A DNA stretch of 64,000 bases from Pelosinus fermentans DSM 17108 (lineage in GTDB: Bacteria; Bacillota; Negativicutes; DSM-13327), in assembly GCF_000271485.2 (NCBI RefSeq), contig NZ_AKVN02000001.1:1182001-1246000 (forward strand), in the 5' to 3' direction. A program made the translations under genes and the position numbers. Under the pieces are notes generated by a model. It was not told the DNA's origin. It was given only the letters and a program-made list of their open reading frames with translations, and did no database searches. Positions 27,082 through 35,299 of the stretch are shown here, one piece after another. Each line of letters begins with the position of its first letter. Position 1 is the stretch's first letter.

Positions 27082-27469
27082 TGAGATACCTTAAGTGCTT
27101 TATCGCTGTTGTAAAGTAGATTTCTTTATTGTATGTTGTCAAGGATTGACTATATTTCCGTACGTGTTCCTTGACAACTATACATTTCAAGTGAGAAAGG
27201 GATAGAAAAAGAGGAGCTTTAATATGTTATGGTTTATGAATTTAATTCGCATATGTGAATTATGACTGCATATTGTGAAGCTGCTTTATAAAAATTGGTG
27301 GGAGAGAGGAGGGTTTATCATAATTAGAGGATTATTTAAAAGGTAAGTCAATAGTTGTTGATTTTTTGTCCATAATAGTCTAAATATTCTGTTGGTACTT
27401 TCTGACAGAGTAGCAATAGGACGTAAATAACTGGAGAATGCTAGTAATCTAAAAGTCGAGGAGTGTGTT
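27082..27469. other. Intergenic region with hairpin and operator
   Basis: Contains a 10-bp inverted repeat GTTGTCAAGG / CCTTGACAAC at 27135-27178 with a 24-nt loop (possible terminator of the aldolase unit, but no T-run), and IclR-type operator site 3 at 27244. No gene supported. Confidence 0.5.
27244..27261. promoter_or_regulatory. IclR-type operator, site 3
   Basis: AATTCGCATATGTGAATT, a near-perfect 18-bp palindrome, the best-matching of the three sites. It lies 209 bp before the MFS gene. Confidence 0.7.
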
Positions 27470-28825
27470 ATGAGTATGGAATCTGTTCAAAATAAGAGAC
27501 TTGCAGATCAAGCTATGGATAAAGCCCAAAGAAAAATGGTGCCGTTTATTCTACTCATGTACGTAGTTGCATTTTTGGATCGCGCCAATATTGGATTTGC
27601 CAAACAAGTTTTACAGGTTGACACGGGTCTAAGTGATGCGGCTTTTGCTATGGGCGCTGGCATCTTTTTCTTGGGCTATGCGATTTTTGAAGTGCCAAGT
27701 AACATTATGATGCATCGATTTGGAGCAAGGGCTTGGCTAGCTCGGATCATGATCACTTGGGGAGTTGTGGCTGCTGGGTTTGCTTATGTAGAAACGGAAG
27801 CATCATTTTTAATGCTTCGCTTTTTGTTAGGCTTGTGTGAGGCAGGATTTTTTCCTGGTATAATCTATTACTTAACTTTTTGGTTTAGCTCAAGTCGCCG
27901 TAGTACGGTCATGGGATTATTCTATATGGGTGCACCTCTATCCTTGATTTTTGGTTCGCCAATTTCAGGTTTACTCTTAGATATGGATGGGATACTTAAC
28001 TTTCATGGTTGGCAGTGGATGTTCTTAGTAGAAGGATTATTGGCAGTGGCTGTTGGAATATGGTCCATATGGTATCTTGTTGACAGACCTCAAGATGCTA
28101 GTTGGATTCCAGATAATGAGAAGCAGGCTCTCATTGCTGAAATTCAAGACGAAGATAATAACAAACCCAAAGGAAACGTTAGTCCACTCAAGGTTTTGGG
28201 GAATCCTAAGGTTTTATTTCTATGTGCTATTTATTTCACAGTTCAACTAAGTGTATATGGCGTCACTTTTTATTTGCCTACTCAGGTAGCCGCGTTATTA
28301 GGGAAAAAAGTGGGGACTATGGTTGGTATAGTTAGTGCTATTCCCTGGATTTGTGCCCTAATCGCTACCGTTATCATTCCCAGATACTCTGACCAGTCTG
28401 GAAAAAGAGGTATTCTTGCAGCTTTACTCATGGGTTGTGGAGGTGTGGGGCTCTTTATTTCGAACACAAGTTCACCAGTGCTTGGGATTTTTGCACTTAG
28501 CATAGCATTGGCAGGATATGTGTCTGTCCAGCCAATTTTTTGGACTATGCCTACACGATTTCTATCTGGTATAGCGGCAGCCAGTGCAATTGCTCTTATC
28601 AATTCCGTCGGTAATTTAGGAGGCTTTATTGCCCCTAACTTACGCGTATGGGCTGAACAGACCTTTCATAATTCTTATGCAGGGCTATATGCTATTGCTA
28701 CATTAGCCTTGGTAGGAGCATTGCTCTTGCTGATTTCTATTCCTCTAGGTATTGGGCAAAATACAACATGTATGCGAAGCCCTATTCATAGTTCCCATGA
28801 ACCGCAGAACAAGAAGATCGACTAG
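27470..28825 (+). CDS. MFS transporter, ACS (anion:cation symporter) family
   Basis: 451 residues with 12 predicted helices and a central cytoplasmic loop (~200-235). MFS motif region LDRANIGFAKQVLQVDTGLSDAAFAMGAG and the segment FFLGYAIFEVPSNIMMHRFGAR are typical of the ACS branch that carries hexuronates, glucarate, galactonate and other organic acids by proton symport. This fits uptake of the acid used by the upstream dehydratase/lyase. ATG 27470 follows GAGGAG. Gap of 62 bp to the alcohol dehydrogenase gene without terminator, so they are cotranscribed. Confidence 0.87.
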   Translation: MSMESVQNKRLADQAMDKAQRKMVPFILLMYVVAFLDRANIGFAKQVLQVDTGLSDAAFAMGAGIFFLGYAIFEVPSNIMMHRFGARAWLARIMITWGVVAAGFAYVETEASFLMLRFLLGLCEAGFFPGIIYYLTFWFSSSRRSTVMGLFYMGAPLSLIFGSPISGLLLDMDGILNFHGWQWMFLVEGLLAVAVGIWSIWYLVDRPQDASWIPDNEKQALIAEIQDEDNNKPKGNVSPLKVLGNPKVLFLCAIYFTVQLSVYGVTFYLPTQVAALLGKKVGTMVGIVSAIPWICALIATVIIPRYSDQSGKRGILAALLMGCGGVGLFISNTSSPVLGIFALSIALAGYVSVQPIFWTMPTRFLSGIAAASAIALINSVGNLGGFIAPNLRVWAEQTFHNSYAGLYAIATLALVGALLLLISIPLGIGQNTTCMRSPIHSSHEPQNKKID

Positions 28826-28887
28826 TGTATATAAATCATCGAATGAATAACGTTAAGATATGAAAATTATAAAAAGAGGTGCTTGTC

Positions 28888-30048
28888 ATGGCAAATCGTA
28901 TTGTATTGAATGAAACTTCCTATTTTGGTGCTGGGTCCATCCATGCCATTCCTGAGGAAGTGAAAAGAAGGCAGTTTAAAAAAGCATTAGTCGTAACGGA
29001 TAAAGATTTATTAAAGTTTAATGTTGCGCAAAAAGTAACTGCAGTTTTGGAAGAAGCCCAGATACCCTATGAAATTTATGACAATGTAAAACAAAATCCT
29101 ACGATTGAGAATGTGCAAAGTGGCGTTAAGAAATTTGCAGAGGAAAAAGCAGACTTTTTGATTGCTATTGGCGGTGGTTCCTCTATCGATACAGCCAAAG
29201 GAATCGGCATTGTTACTAATAATCCTGAATTTTCCGATGTGAAGTCTCTAGAAGGGGTTGCAGATACCAAAAATAAAAGTGTGCCAATTATTGCTGTGGC
29301 TACGACAGCAGGCACGGCAGCAGAAGTAACGATTAACTATGTAATTACGGATGAAATAGCGGTAAAGAAGATGGTCTGTGTAGATCCCAATGATATTCCG
29401 ATAGTGGCGATTATAGATCCGGAATTAATGACTTCCATGCCAAAAAGCCTTACTGCTGCTACTGGTATGGATGCTCTTACTCATGCGATTGAAGGCTACA
29501 TCACAAAAGGAGCATGGGTATTGACGGACATGTTTGAATTAAAAGCCATTGAGCTCATCACAAAACATCTGGAAAAAGCAGTTTTTGAACCTGCCAATAT
29601 TGAAGCTAGAGATGGTATGGGTACCGCACAGTACATAGCTGGTATGGGGTTCTCAAATGTAGGGCTTGGTATTGTCCATTCCATGGCTCATTCGTTAGGA
29701 GCGGTTTATGACACGCCGCATGGTGTGGCTAATGCACTATTGCTGCCTTATGTTATGGAGTATAATGCATCTGCTACGGGAGAAAAGTATAGAGAAATTG
29801 CCCGCAATATGAACGTTGAAGGCGTGGATACTATGAGTCCCGAAGAATATAGAAAGGCGGCTGTTAATGCTGTAGTTACCTTGTCTAAAAAGATAGGAAT
29901 TCCGCAAAAGCTAGTGGAAATTGGCGGTAAAGAAGAAGACTTGCCGCGATTAGCAAAGATGGCTTATCAAGATGTATGTACTCCGGGAAATCCGAAAGAT
30001 ACAAATGAAGCAGAAATATTAGAAATTTACAAAAAAGCTTTTCAATGA
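28888..30048 (+). CDS. fucO: Iron-containing alcohol dehydrogenase, lactaldehyde reductase-like
   Basis: 386 residues from ATG 28888 after AGAGG. Group III Fe-dependent alcohol dehydrogenase: NAD-binding IGGGSSIDTAKG near residue 95, TAGTAAEVT, and iron ligands in DALTHAIEG and VHSMAHSLGAVYDTPHGVANA. Closest in style to FucO, which reduces L-lactaldehyde to 1,2-propanediol. It is the intact twin of the pseudogene ending the rha operon, so it probably serves rhamnose breakdown as well as any aldehyde made by the IclR-controlled pathway. Ends at its own terminator. Confidence 0.88.
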   Translation: MANRIVLNETSYFGAGSIHAIPEEVKRRQFKKALVVTDKDLLKFNVAQKVTAVLEEAQIPYEIYDNVKQNPTIENVQSGVKKFAEEKADFLIAIGGGSSIDTAKGIGIVTNNPEFSDVKSLEGVADTKNKSVPIIAVATTAGTAAEVTINYVITDEIAVKKMVCVDPNDIPIVAIIDPELMTSMPKSLTAATGMDALTHAIEGYITKGAWVLTDMFELKAIELITKHLEKAVFEPANIEARDGMGTAQYIAGMGFSNVGLGIVHSMAHSLGAVYDTPHGVANALLLPYVMEYNASATGEKYREIARNMNVEGVDTMSPEEYRKAAVNAVVTLSKKIGIPQKLVEIGGKEEDLPRLAKMAYQDVCTPGNPKDTNEAEILEIYKKAFQ

Positions 30049-30093
30049 TGCTTTTGTAGCGAAAGCTTCTTTGAGGCAGTGAATTGAGGTGAA

Positions 30094-30129
30094 ACGAGCT
30101 GTGTAGGATTATCTACGTAGCTCGTTTTT
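30094..30129 (+). terminator. Intrinsic terminator after fucO
   Basis: ACGAGCT / AGCTCGT stem, T-run TTTTTG. Similar core to the terminator at 23177. Confidence 0.8.
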
Positions 30130-30163
30130 GTTTGTTTAAATTTAGATAAACATCCAAGAAAGA

Positions 30164-30192
30164 TTGCGTTTGTTATTAATGTTAACTATAAT
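30164..30192 (+). promoter_or_regulatory. Promoter of the Lrp-family gene
   Basis: TTGCGT (30164-30169) and TATAAT (30187-30192), 17-bp spacer, 31 bp before the start codon. Confidence 0.65.
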
Positions 30193-30223
30193 TACTATAA
30201 AAGATACTAAACGGAGGTATGAT

Positions 30224-30673
30224 ATGGTTGATTCAATTGATTCGAAAGTGTTAAAGCAACTAATGGAAAAAGCCCGCACCACTTGGGCGGAATTGGGAGC
30301 TCTCTTAGGTTTATCAGCGCCAGCGGCAGCTGAGCGCGTACATAAGTTAGAGGAGCGTGGTATTATCAAAGGATATTATGCGCTAATAGACCCTGAAGCA
30401 GTTGGCTATGGCTTAGCTGCGTATATTGCTATCTATCTTGACAAGCCTGAACATCGAAAAGGATTTCTGGAATTTGTGCAAGATACGAAGGAAATACAAG
30501 AATGTCACCATATTGCTGGAGACGAGGATTATGTGTTGAAAGTACGGTGTAAAGGGACACGCGATTTAGAACGGATAGTGAGTGAAAATATCAAATCCAT
30601 TCCAGGTGTTGCTAAAACACGTACTACGGTCATTTTATCTACAGTGAAAGAAAATCCTATATTGCCTATATAG
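30224..30673 (+). CDS. Lrp/AsnC-family transcriptional regulator
   Basis: 149 residues from ATG 30224 after ACGGAGG. N-terminal HTH (DSIDSKVLKQLMEKARTTWAELGALLGLSAPAAAERVHKLEERG) and C-terminal RAM ligand domain (YIAIYLDKPEHRKGF... VKCKGTRDLE-like segment). Such regulators sense amino acids. It lies 60 bp before a LysE-type exporter gene in the same direction, a common pairing in which the Lrp protein controls export of a specific amino acid. Confidence 0.87.
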   Translation: MVDSIDSKVLKQLMEKARTTWAELGALLGLSAPAAAERVHKLEERGIIKGYYALIDPEAVGYGLAAYIAIYLDKPEHRKGFLEFVQDTKEIQECHHIAGDEDYVLKVRCKGTRDLERIVSENIKSIPGVAKTRTTVILSTVKENPILPI

Positions 30674-30727
30674 AGAAGATTGGAGTTAGGTAGAAATTCA
30701 CTCCAATAAAATCAGAGAGGAAGTTGT

Positions 30728-31369
30728 TTGCAGATGCTGGATTCGATGTGGCTGATCAAGGGCCTATTACTGGGATTTTCTATCGCCGCTCCGGTGGGGC
30801 CTATTGGAATTTTGTGTATTCGTCGAACATTAACCCAAGGGATGCGTAATGGGTTGGCTGCAGGTTTAGGAGCGGCAACTGCAGATGCTTTTTATGGAAG
30901 TATAGCAGCCTTTGGACTTACCATAATTACGAATTTATTTGTAGATAATAGCCTATATTTTCGTATTGTAGGCAGTGGTTTTTTATTTTATCTTGGGTAT
31001 GGTACTTTTATTGCCAAACCTGCTCCAATAAATGAAGAGGTTTATCAAGACGGATGGATAAGAGCCTATCTTACCACGTTTTTCCTGACCATAACGAATC
31101 CGATGACCATATTGTCTTTTAGTGCTGTTTTTGCAGGTTTTGGGATTGTTGATGCAAAAGACGATTTCTTTTCCTCTTGTTTATTGGTAACAGGAGTATT
31201 CTTAGGATCTTGCTTATGGTGGTTTATGTTAAGTGGAACGGTTCAGTTGCTGCGACATAGATTCAATTACCAGAGATTGATATGGGTTAATCGCATATCA
31301 GGCACTCTTATCGTTGGATTTGCGATTGTTTCCTTGTTAGGCTGTATAAGTTTTAAGTTAAACAATTAA
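30728..31369 (+). CDS. LysE/RhtB-family amino-acid exporter
   Basis: 213 residues with about six membrane helices. Family start GFSIAAPVGPIGILCIRRTLTQG, followed by GLGAATADAFYGSIAAFGL and NPMTILSFSAVFAGFG. Exports lysine, threonine, leucine or related amino acids. TTG 30728 lies 7 nt after GAGAGG; ATG 30734 is a possible alternative (two residues shorter). Paired with the preceding Lrp-type gene; ends before a palindromic repeat. Confidence 0.85.
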   Translation: MQMLDSMWLIKGLLLGFSIAAPVGPIGILCIRRTLTQGMRNGLAAGLGAATADAFYGSIAAFGLTIITNLFVDNSLYFRIVGSGFLFYLGYGTFIAKPAPINEEVYQDGWIRAYLTTFFLTITNPMTILSFSAVFAGFGIVDAKDDFFSSCLLVTGVFLGSCLWWFMLSGTVQLLRHRFNYQRLIWVNRISGTLIVGFAIVSLLGCISFKLNN

Positions 31370-31373
31370 AAAG

Positions 31374-31471
31374 AAACCACAAAGGCGCAATGCCGCTGAT
31401 GCGGCACCCAAAGGAGTACACAAAATAAGTTATAAATAGAACTCTTTGTGTCCTTTGCGTCTTTGTGGTTC
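31374..31471. repeat. Dispersed palindromic repeat, copy 3 (CAAAG type)
   Basis: Full copy: GAAACCACAAAG ... CTTTGTGGTTC. Internal units also use CAAAG/CTTTG. Contains the extra small hairpin TGCCGCtgatGCGGCA in the left arm. Lies between the convergent LysE and LysR genes. Confidence 0.8.
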
Positions 31472-31494
31472 GATTTTATATATGTTTTATTATG

Positions 31495-32373
31495 CTATTT
31501 CACATATTCGAATTCATTTACAAAATCGATAAAGGCTTTGCAAGCCAGAGGTAAAATTTTATTTGGTTTCCAAATGAGACCCATTTCAAGGAACAGGTGG
31601 GGGTGAAGAGGGATCTTTGTGACGTGGTTTACGACCTTTATTGAATTCTTTGGTAAAAAGGAGATTCCCACTCCTTTTGCTACTAATGCTTTTATGGTCT
31701 GAAATTGGTTTGTTGAGAGTGCGACCCTGGGAACTAAACCGTATTTTGCATATTCATCCAAAATGATTCTTCGCAGGACAAAACCTTCATTGTAGAGTAT
31801 GATGGGTTCATCTTTTAGTTGTTCAAAGGTCAAAAAGGGCTGGCTGCTTAAGGGATGGTCAGTAGGAAGGCAAACGACGATTTCTTGTGAAGTAATTAAG
31901 TGGGAATGAAGGTCGGTTAATGTGGGCGGTAAGATGACAAGACCTACATGTACGTCTTCCTGTTGTACCAAATCAACAGCTGTTGAAGATCCGTCTTCGA
32001 TAACGGACATCTCAAGAGAGGGATAGCTTTTCTTAAAATCTGCAAATAACTGAGGGAACACATACGCTCCCAATAATGGCGGAACGGCAATCCGAAAAGT
32101 ACCTCGCGTCAAATTCTTATATTCAATCATGGTGTTCTGGGCAGCAGCCATTCTTGCCAAGATATCTTCTGCCAAACTAAGGAATACGACCCCTTCTTCC
32201 GTTAGTAGTACTTTTTTCTGGGTTCGGTCCAGCAGCTGAAATCCTAGTTCTTCCTCTAACTTATGAATGGCTTTCGAAATAGCTGGCTGAGATATGTGCA
32301 ATTTATGAGCAGCTGCCGTGAAATTCTTTAGTTCAGAAACAGTAACAAAATATTCTAATTCTCTTATATCCAT
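31495..32373 (-). CDS. LysR-family transcriptional regulator
   Basis: 292 residues. N-terminal HTH (RELEYFVTVSELKNFTAAAHKLHISQPAISKAIHKLEEELGFQLLDR) and a C-terminal periplasmic-binding-like effector domain. Transcribed away from the FAH-family hydrolase gene with 211 bp between, the classical LysR divergent arrangement. A T-N11-A palindrome lies 20 bp upstream of its start, so it probably autoregulates and controls the hydrolase. CynR/CidR-like in style; effector unknown. Confidence 0.87.
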   Translation of the reverse strand: MDIRELEYFVTVSELKNFTAAAHKLHISQPAISKAIHKLEEELGFQLLDRTQKKVLLTEEGVVFLSLAEDILARMAAAQNTMIEYKNLTRGTFRIAVPPLLGAYVFPQLFADFKKSYPSLEMSVIEDGSSTAVDLVQQEDVHVGLVILPPTLTDLHSHLITSQEIVVCLPTDHPLSSQPFLTFEQLKDEPIILYNEGFVLRRIILDEYAKYGLVPRVALSTNQFQTIKALVAKGVGISFLPKNSIKVVNHVTKIPLHPHLFLEMGLIWKPNKILPLACKAFIDFVNEFEYVK

Positions 32374-32392
32374 TTTTTATTCCACCCCGTCA

Positions 32393-32407
32393 ATAACTTA
32401 TAGTTAT
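32393..32407. promoter_or_regulatory. LysR-type T-N11-A operator
   Basis: ATAACTTATAGTTAT, an inverted repeat (ATAAC/GTTAT) of the LysR box form, between the divergent LysR and FAH-family genes. Confidence 0.7.
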
Positions 32408-32470
32408 CATACCATGATTAATTGATATTTTCATTATATTTAGGATCGTACTATACTAAAAGTGCAGAAA

Positions 32471-32546
32471 CTAGTACCTTGTCAGCTTTAAAACTGTAGG
32501 AAAATAGACCGTCAGTATTCACTGATTTAGGGCTGATAAGGTACTA
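32471..32546. repeat. CTAGTACC-ended inverted-repeat element, copy B
   Basis: Left arm CTAGTACCTTGTCAGC, right arm GCTGATAAGGTACTA, 76 bp overall. Left part matches the element at 10267 (ctagtacct, ttaaaact.tag). Lies in the promoter region of the FAH-family gene. Confidence 0.6.
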
Positions 32547-32584
32547 TATAAAGTGTTCTTGCGCAGAGTGAGGAGAGATTTATA

Positions 32585-33469
32585 ATGGAAAAAGAATATC
32601 ATGAAGGAATGTTAGCAGGAGAGCTTTTAGCTGCTTCTTGCGTTGGCACAGCAGAAGGAACGATTCCTGAAGATACCATAGTAACAAAGTCAAAGAGAAT
32701 TGTTCGCTATCAAGATAGCGATGGAAACATACATTATGGCGTTATTGAGGGAGAAACTATCTTTCAATTAGCCAATGAATTTGCAGAAATCGCTGCTGGT
32801 ACATGTTCCTATGAGGGGACGGAAGTCGCTCTTGGAGATGCAAAAATTCTAATTCCTGTAGAGCCATCAAAGGTAGTCAATTTTGGCTGGACATTTGCCG
32901 GACATGCTAAAGAAACGGGTGGTACGGCAAATTTAAAAGAACCTTTTCTTTTCTTAAAACCGCAATCTGCGCTAATTGCAGACAAAGAAACCATATGCTT
33001 GCCGCCAATTGATTTAACGAACAAGGTTGAGCTTGAAGGCGAAGTTGCCTTAGTAATTGGTAAGAGCGGCAGAAACATTCCGGAAGAAGAGGCGTTAAGC
33101 TACGTTTTTGGTTATACCGTGTTTAATGATGTAACGGCAAGAGATTTGACTAAAACAGACCCGCAGTTTACACGGGGAAAAGGTTTTGATACTTTTGGAC
33201 CTATTGGGCCATGGGTGGTAACTGGTATTGATCCGACCCATTTGAGAATTGTTACAACCTTAAACGGAAAAGTGGTACAGGATGGAAACACAAGTGAAAT
33301 GTCCTTGAGTATTCCATTTTTGATCAGCTGGGTTTCAAAGATCATGACCCTGGAAACTGGTGATGTTTTGGCATTGGGATCTCCTTCTGGCACTTGCCCG
33401 ATGAAATCCGGTGACGTGGTAACGGTAGAAGTGGAGAACATTGGTAAGCTAACGAATTATGTGAAATAA
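32585..33469 (+). CDS. Fumarylacetoacetate hydrolase (FAH) family protein
   Basis: 294 residues. An N-terminal ~60-residue domain precedes the FAH fold: VNFGWTFAGHAKE, metal-ligand Glu residues in KVELEGEVALVIGK, NDVTARDLTKTDPQFTRGKGFDTFGPIGPW, and LETGDVLALGSPSGTCPMKSGDVV. Members are Mg-dependent hydrolases, hydratases or decarboxylases of 2,4-dioxo or 2-keto acids (acylpyruvases, 2-keto-4-pentenoate hydratase, diketo-deoxy-sugar-acid hydrolases). The LysR gene divergent from it is its likely regulator. Nearness to a sugar-acid module makes a keto-deoxy-acid substrate possible but unproven. Confidence 0.83.
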   Translation: MEKEYHEGMLAGELLAASCVGTAEGTIPEDTIVTKSKRIVRYQDSDGNIHYGVIEGETIFQLANEFAEIAAGTCSYEGTEVALGDAKILIPVEPSKVVNFGWTFAGHAKETGGTANLKEPFLFLKPQSALIADKETICLPPIDLTNKVELEGEVALVIGKSGRNIPEEEALSYVFGYTVFNDVTARDLTKTDPQFTRGKGFDTFGPIGPWVVTGIDPTHLRIVTTLNGKVVQDGNTSEMSLSIPFLISWVSKIMTLETGDVLALGSPSGTCPMKSGDVVTVEVENIGKLTNYVK

Positions 33470-33503
33470 TTTGAAAAAATATATAACGTTATAAAACAGA
33501 AAT

Positions 33504-33602
33504 GAACCGCGAAGATCGCGAAGAAAATACGAAAGACACGAAGGATATTATGACTATTTCATATCCTTCGTGTTCTTTATAATCTTCGCGTCTTCGCGGT
33601 TT
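33504..33602. repeat. Dispersed palindromic repeat, copy 4 (CGAAG type)
   Basis: GAACCGCGAAG ... CTTCGCGGTT with CGAAG/CTTCG in every internal unit. Lies between the FAH gene and the T-box promoter. Confidence 0.8.
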
Positions 33603-33651
33603 AAAATGTTTTATTATTAAATACAGTCTATATTTTATATTATAAAACTTC

Positions 33652-33680
33652 TTGACAAAAGATCAATGTCCTGTGATAAT
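33652..33680 (+). promoter_or_regulatory. Promoter of the T-box/liv operon
   Basis: TTGACA (33652-33657) and GATAAT (33675-33680) with 17-bp spacing. Confidence 0.7.
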
Positions 33681-33784
33681 GAATACACCATTACAAAAAA
33701 GAATTATGGTGTGGGATTTGAAATGTGGAATGCTACTTTGAAAAGGCAGCGCAGGATGTACATCATTGATCTTTTAGGAAAAAC

Positions 33785-34070
33785 TTTATAACAAAAAGTA
33801 ATGACTAGGAGCGACGCAGCAGATAAAACGCTACAGAGAGCTGGCGGTTGGTGTGAGCCAGAGCGAAATTGTGAGTGTCATCTCGCCTAGGAACTCTTTT
33901 GCCGAAATCAATACTGTTGCAGCTGCATTCCGTATTGTTAAGCAAAAGCGCCGCCGAGCGTTAATCGGAAGTCTGATTACATAATCAGATGCAATGAGTC
34001 CAATGTAGGGTGGTACCGCGTATCGTCGCCCCTATCAACGCCAATAAAAGCGTTGATAGGGGCTTTTTGA
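33785..34070 (+). ncRNA. T-box leader (branched-chain amino acid type)
   Basis: Conserved T-box AGGGTGGTACCGCG at 34007-34020, then terminator GCCCCTATCAACG / CGTTGATAGGGGC plus TTTTT at 34028-34068. Upstream, Stem I has AGTA, CTAGG pairing with CCTAG and the AGAGAGCTGGcGGTTGGTG distal loop. The 3' side of the specifier loop reads GAACTC, giving CTC (Leu, 33894-33896) as candidate specifier. A second GAA-codon-A pattern, ATC (Ile) at 33907-33909, fits Stem I less well. Uncharged cognate tRNA would prevent termination and switch on the downstream importer. Confidence 0.9.
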
Positions 34071-34105
34071 TTTGGCAAAAAGAAATAAAAAAGGTGGAGA
34101 GTCGT

Positions 34106-35266
34106 ATGGTAACAAGGAGTATAAAAAAGAAGAGTATAGTAAGTCTTTTCCTGATGGTTTTAGCGGTTATGGTTCTAGGATGCGGCAGTGAAAAGTCTGA
34201 GAATAAAGGGGGGGCAGGCTCAGATGGCAGTACTGCTAAAATTGGAGTGGTTTCCTATCTGACTGGAGCTGGTGCGGCTTATGGTGAGTCAATCCGTCAA
34301 GGATTAGAACTGGCTAGAGATGAGGTCAATGCCCAGGGAAAAGTAAAGCTTGAACTTATTTTTGAAGATTCTAAAGGTGAGAAGAATGAAGCGATTAATG
34401 CTGTTAACAAACTGATTCACAAGGACAATGTATTATCCCTCATTGGTCCCACATTAAGTGGTGAAATGTTTGCTGTTGGACCAATTGTCAATCAAGAAGG
34501 AGTACCCATTATGGGAACGTCATTGACAGTAGAAGGAATTACGGAGATCGGCGATTATGTCTTCCGCAATTCTTTGCCTGATTCGGCTGCTATACCACAG
34601 TCTGTAAAAAAGGCTAAAGAAAAATTCAATTTGAAAAAAGTAGCGATTATGTATTCCGATAATAATGATCTGGCGGTATCAGGGTTTAAGATATTTGAAA
34701 AGACTTTAAAGGAAATTGGCGTAGAAGTAATTGCAGTGGAAACGTTTGCTGACAAAAATACTGATTTTTCCGCTCAGTTAACCAAGATTGCCACACTGAA
34801 TCCTGATGCCATTATGGTTGCTGGATTGTATCAGGAGGCTGCGTTGATTCTTAAAAAAGCACGGGAAATTGGAATTGTTGTTCCCGTTGTTGGTAATAAC
34901 GGCTTTAACTCGCCGCAGCTGATTAAATCAGCTGGTAATGCAGCCGAGGGAGCCATCGTAGCGAGTCCTTGGTTTCCGGGAAAAGATGATGCTAAGGTTA
35001 AAAGCTTTATAGCTGCTTACAAGGCAAAATACAATAAAGAACCTGACCAATTCGCAGCTCAGGCTTATGATGCACTGCAAATTATGGCAATTGCAATCGA
35101 AAAAACAGGCTCAGTTACGGATCGGCAAAAACTTCGTGATACATTGGCTACGGTCAAAGATTATTCGGGTGTAACTGGTACGTTTGCCTTTGATGAGAAA
35201 CGTAATCCGGCGATGGATGTTACGGTTCTCGTTGTAAAAGACGGTCAGTTCACAGAACTAAAATAA
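34106..35266 (+). CDS. livK: Branched-chain amino-acid ABC transporter substrate-binding lipoprotein
   Basis: 386 residues from ATG 34106, after AAGGTGGAG; the earlier in-frame GTG at 34010 falls inside the T-box. Lipoprotein signal with Cys in VLGC (about residue 24), then a type-I binding fold: IGVVSYLTGAGAAYGESIRQGLELA, SLIGPTLSGEMFAVGPI, KVAIMYSDNNDLAVSG. Captures Leu/Ile/Val outside the membrane for LivHMGF. First gene of the T-box-controlled operon. Confidence 0.92.
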   Translation: MVTRSIKKKSIVSLFLMVLAVMVLGCGSEKSENKGGAGSDGSTAKIGVVSYLTGAGAAYGESIRQGLELARDEVNAQGKVKLELIFEDSKGEKNEAINAVNKLIHKDNVLSLIGPTLSGEMFAVGPIVNQEGVPIMGTSLTVEGITEIGDYVFRNSLPDSAAIPQSVKKAKEKFNLKKVAIMYSDNNDLAVSGFKIFEKTLKEIGVEVIAVETFADKNTDFSAQLTKIATLNPDAIMVAGLYQEAALILKKAREIGIVVPVVGNNGFNSPQLIKSAGNAAEGAIVASPWFPGKDDAKVKSFIAAYKAKYNKEPDQFAAQAYDALQIMAIAIEKTGSVTDRQKLRDTLATVKDYSGVTGTFAFDEKRNPAMDVTVLVVKDGQFTELK

Positions 35267-35299
35267 GGTCGAGTAAGGTTAAGACTGGGGGAGTTATAC

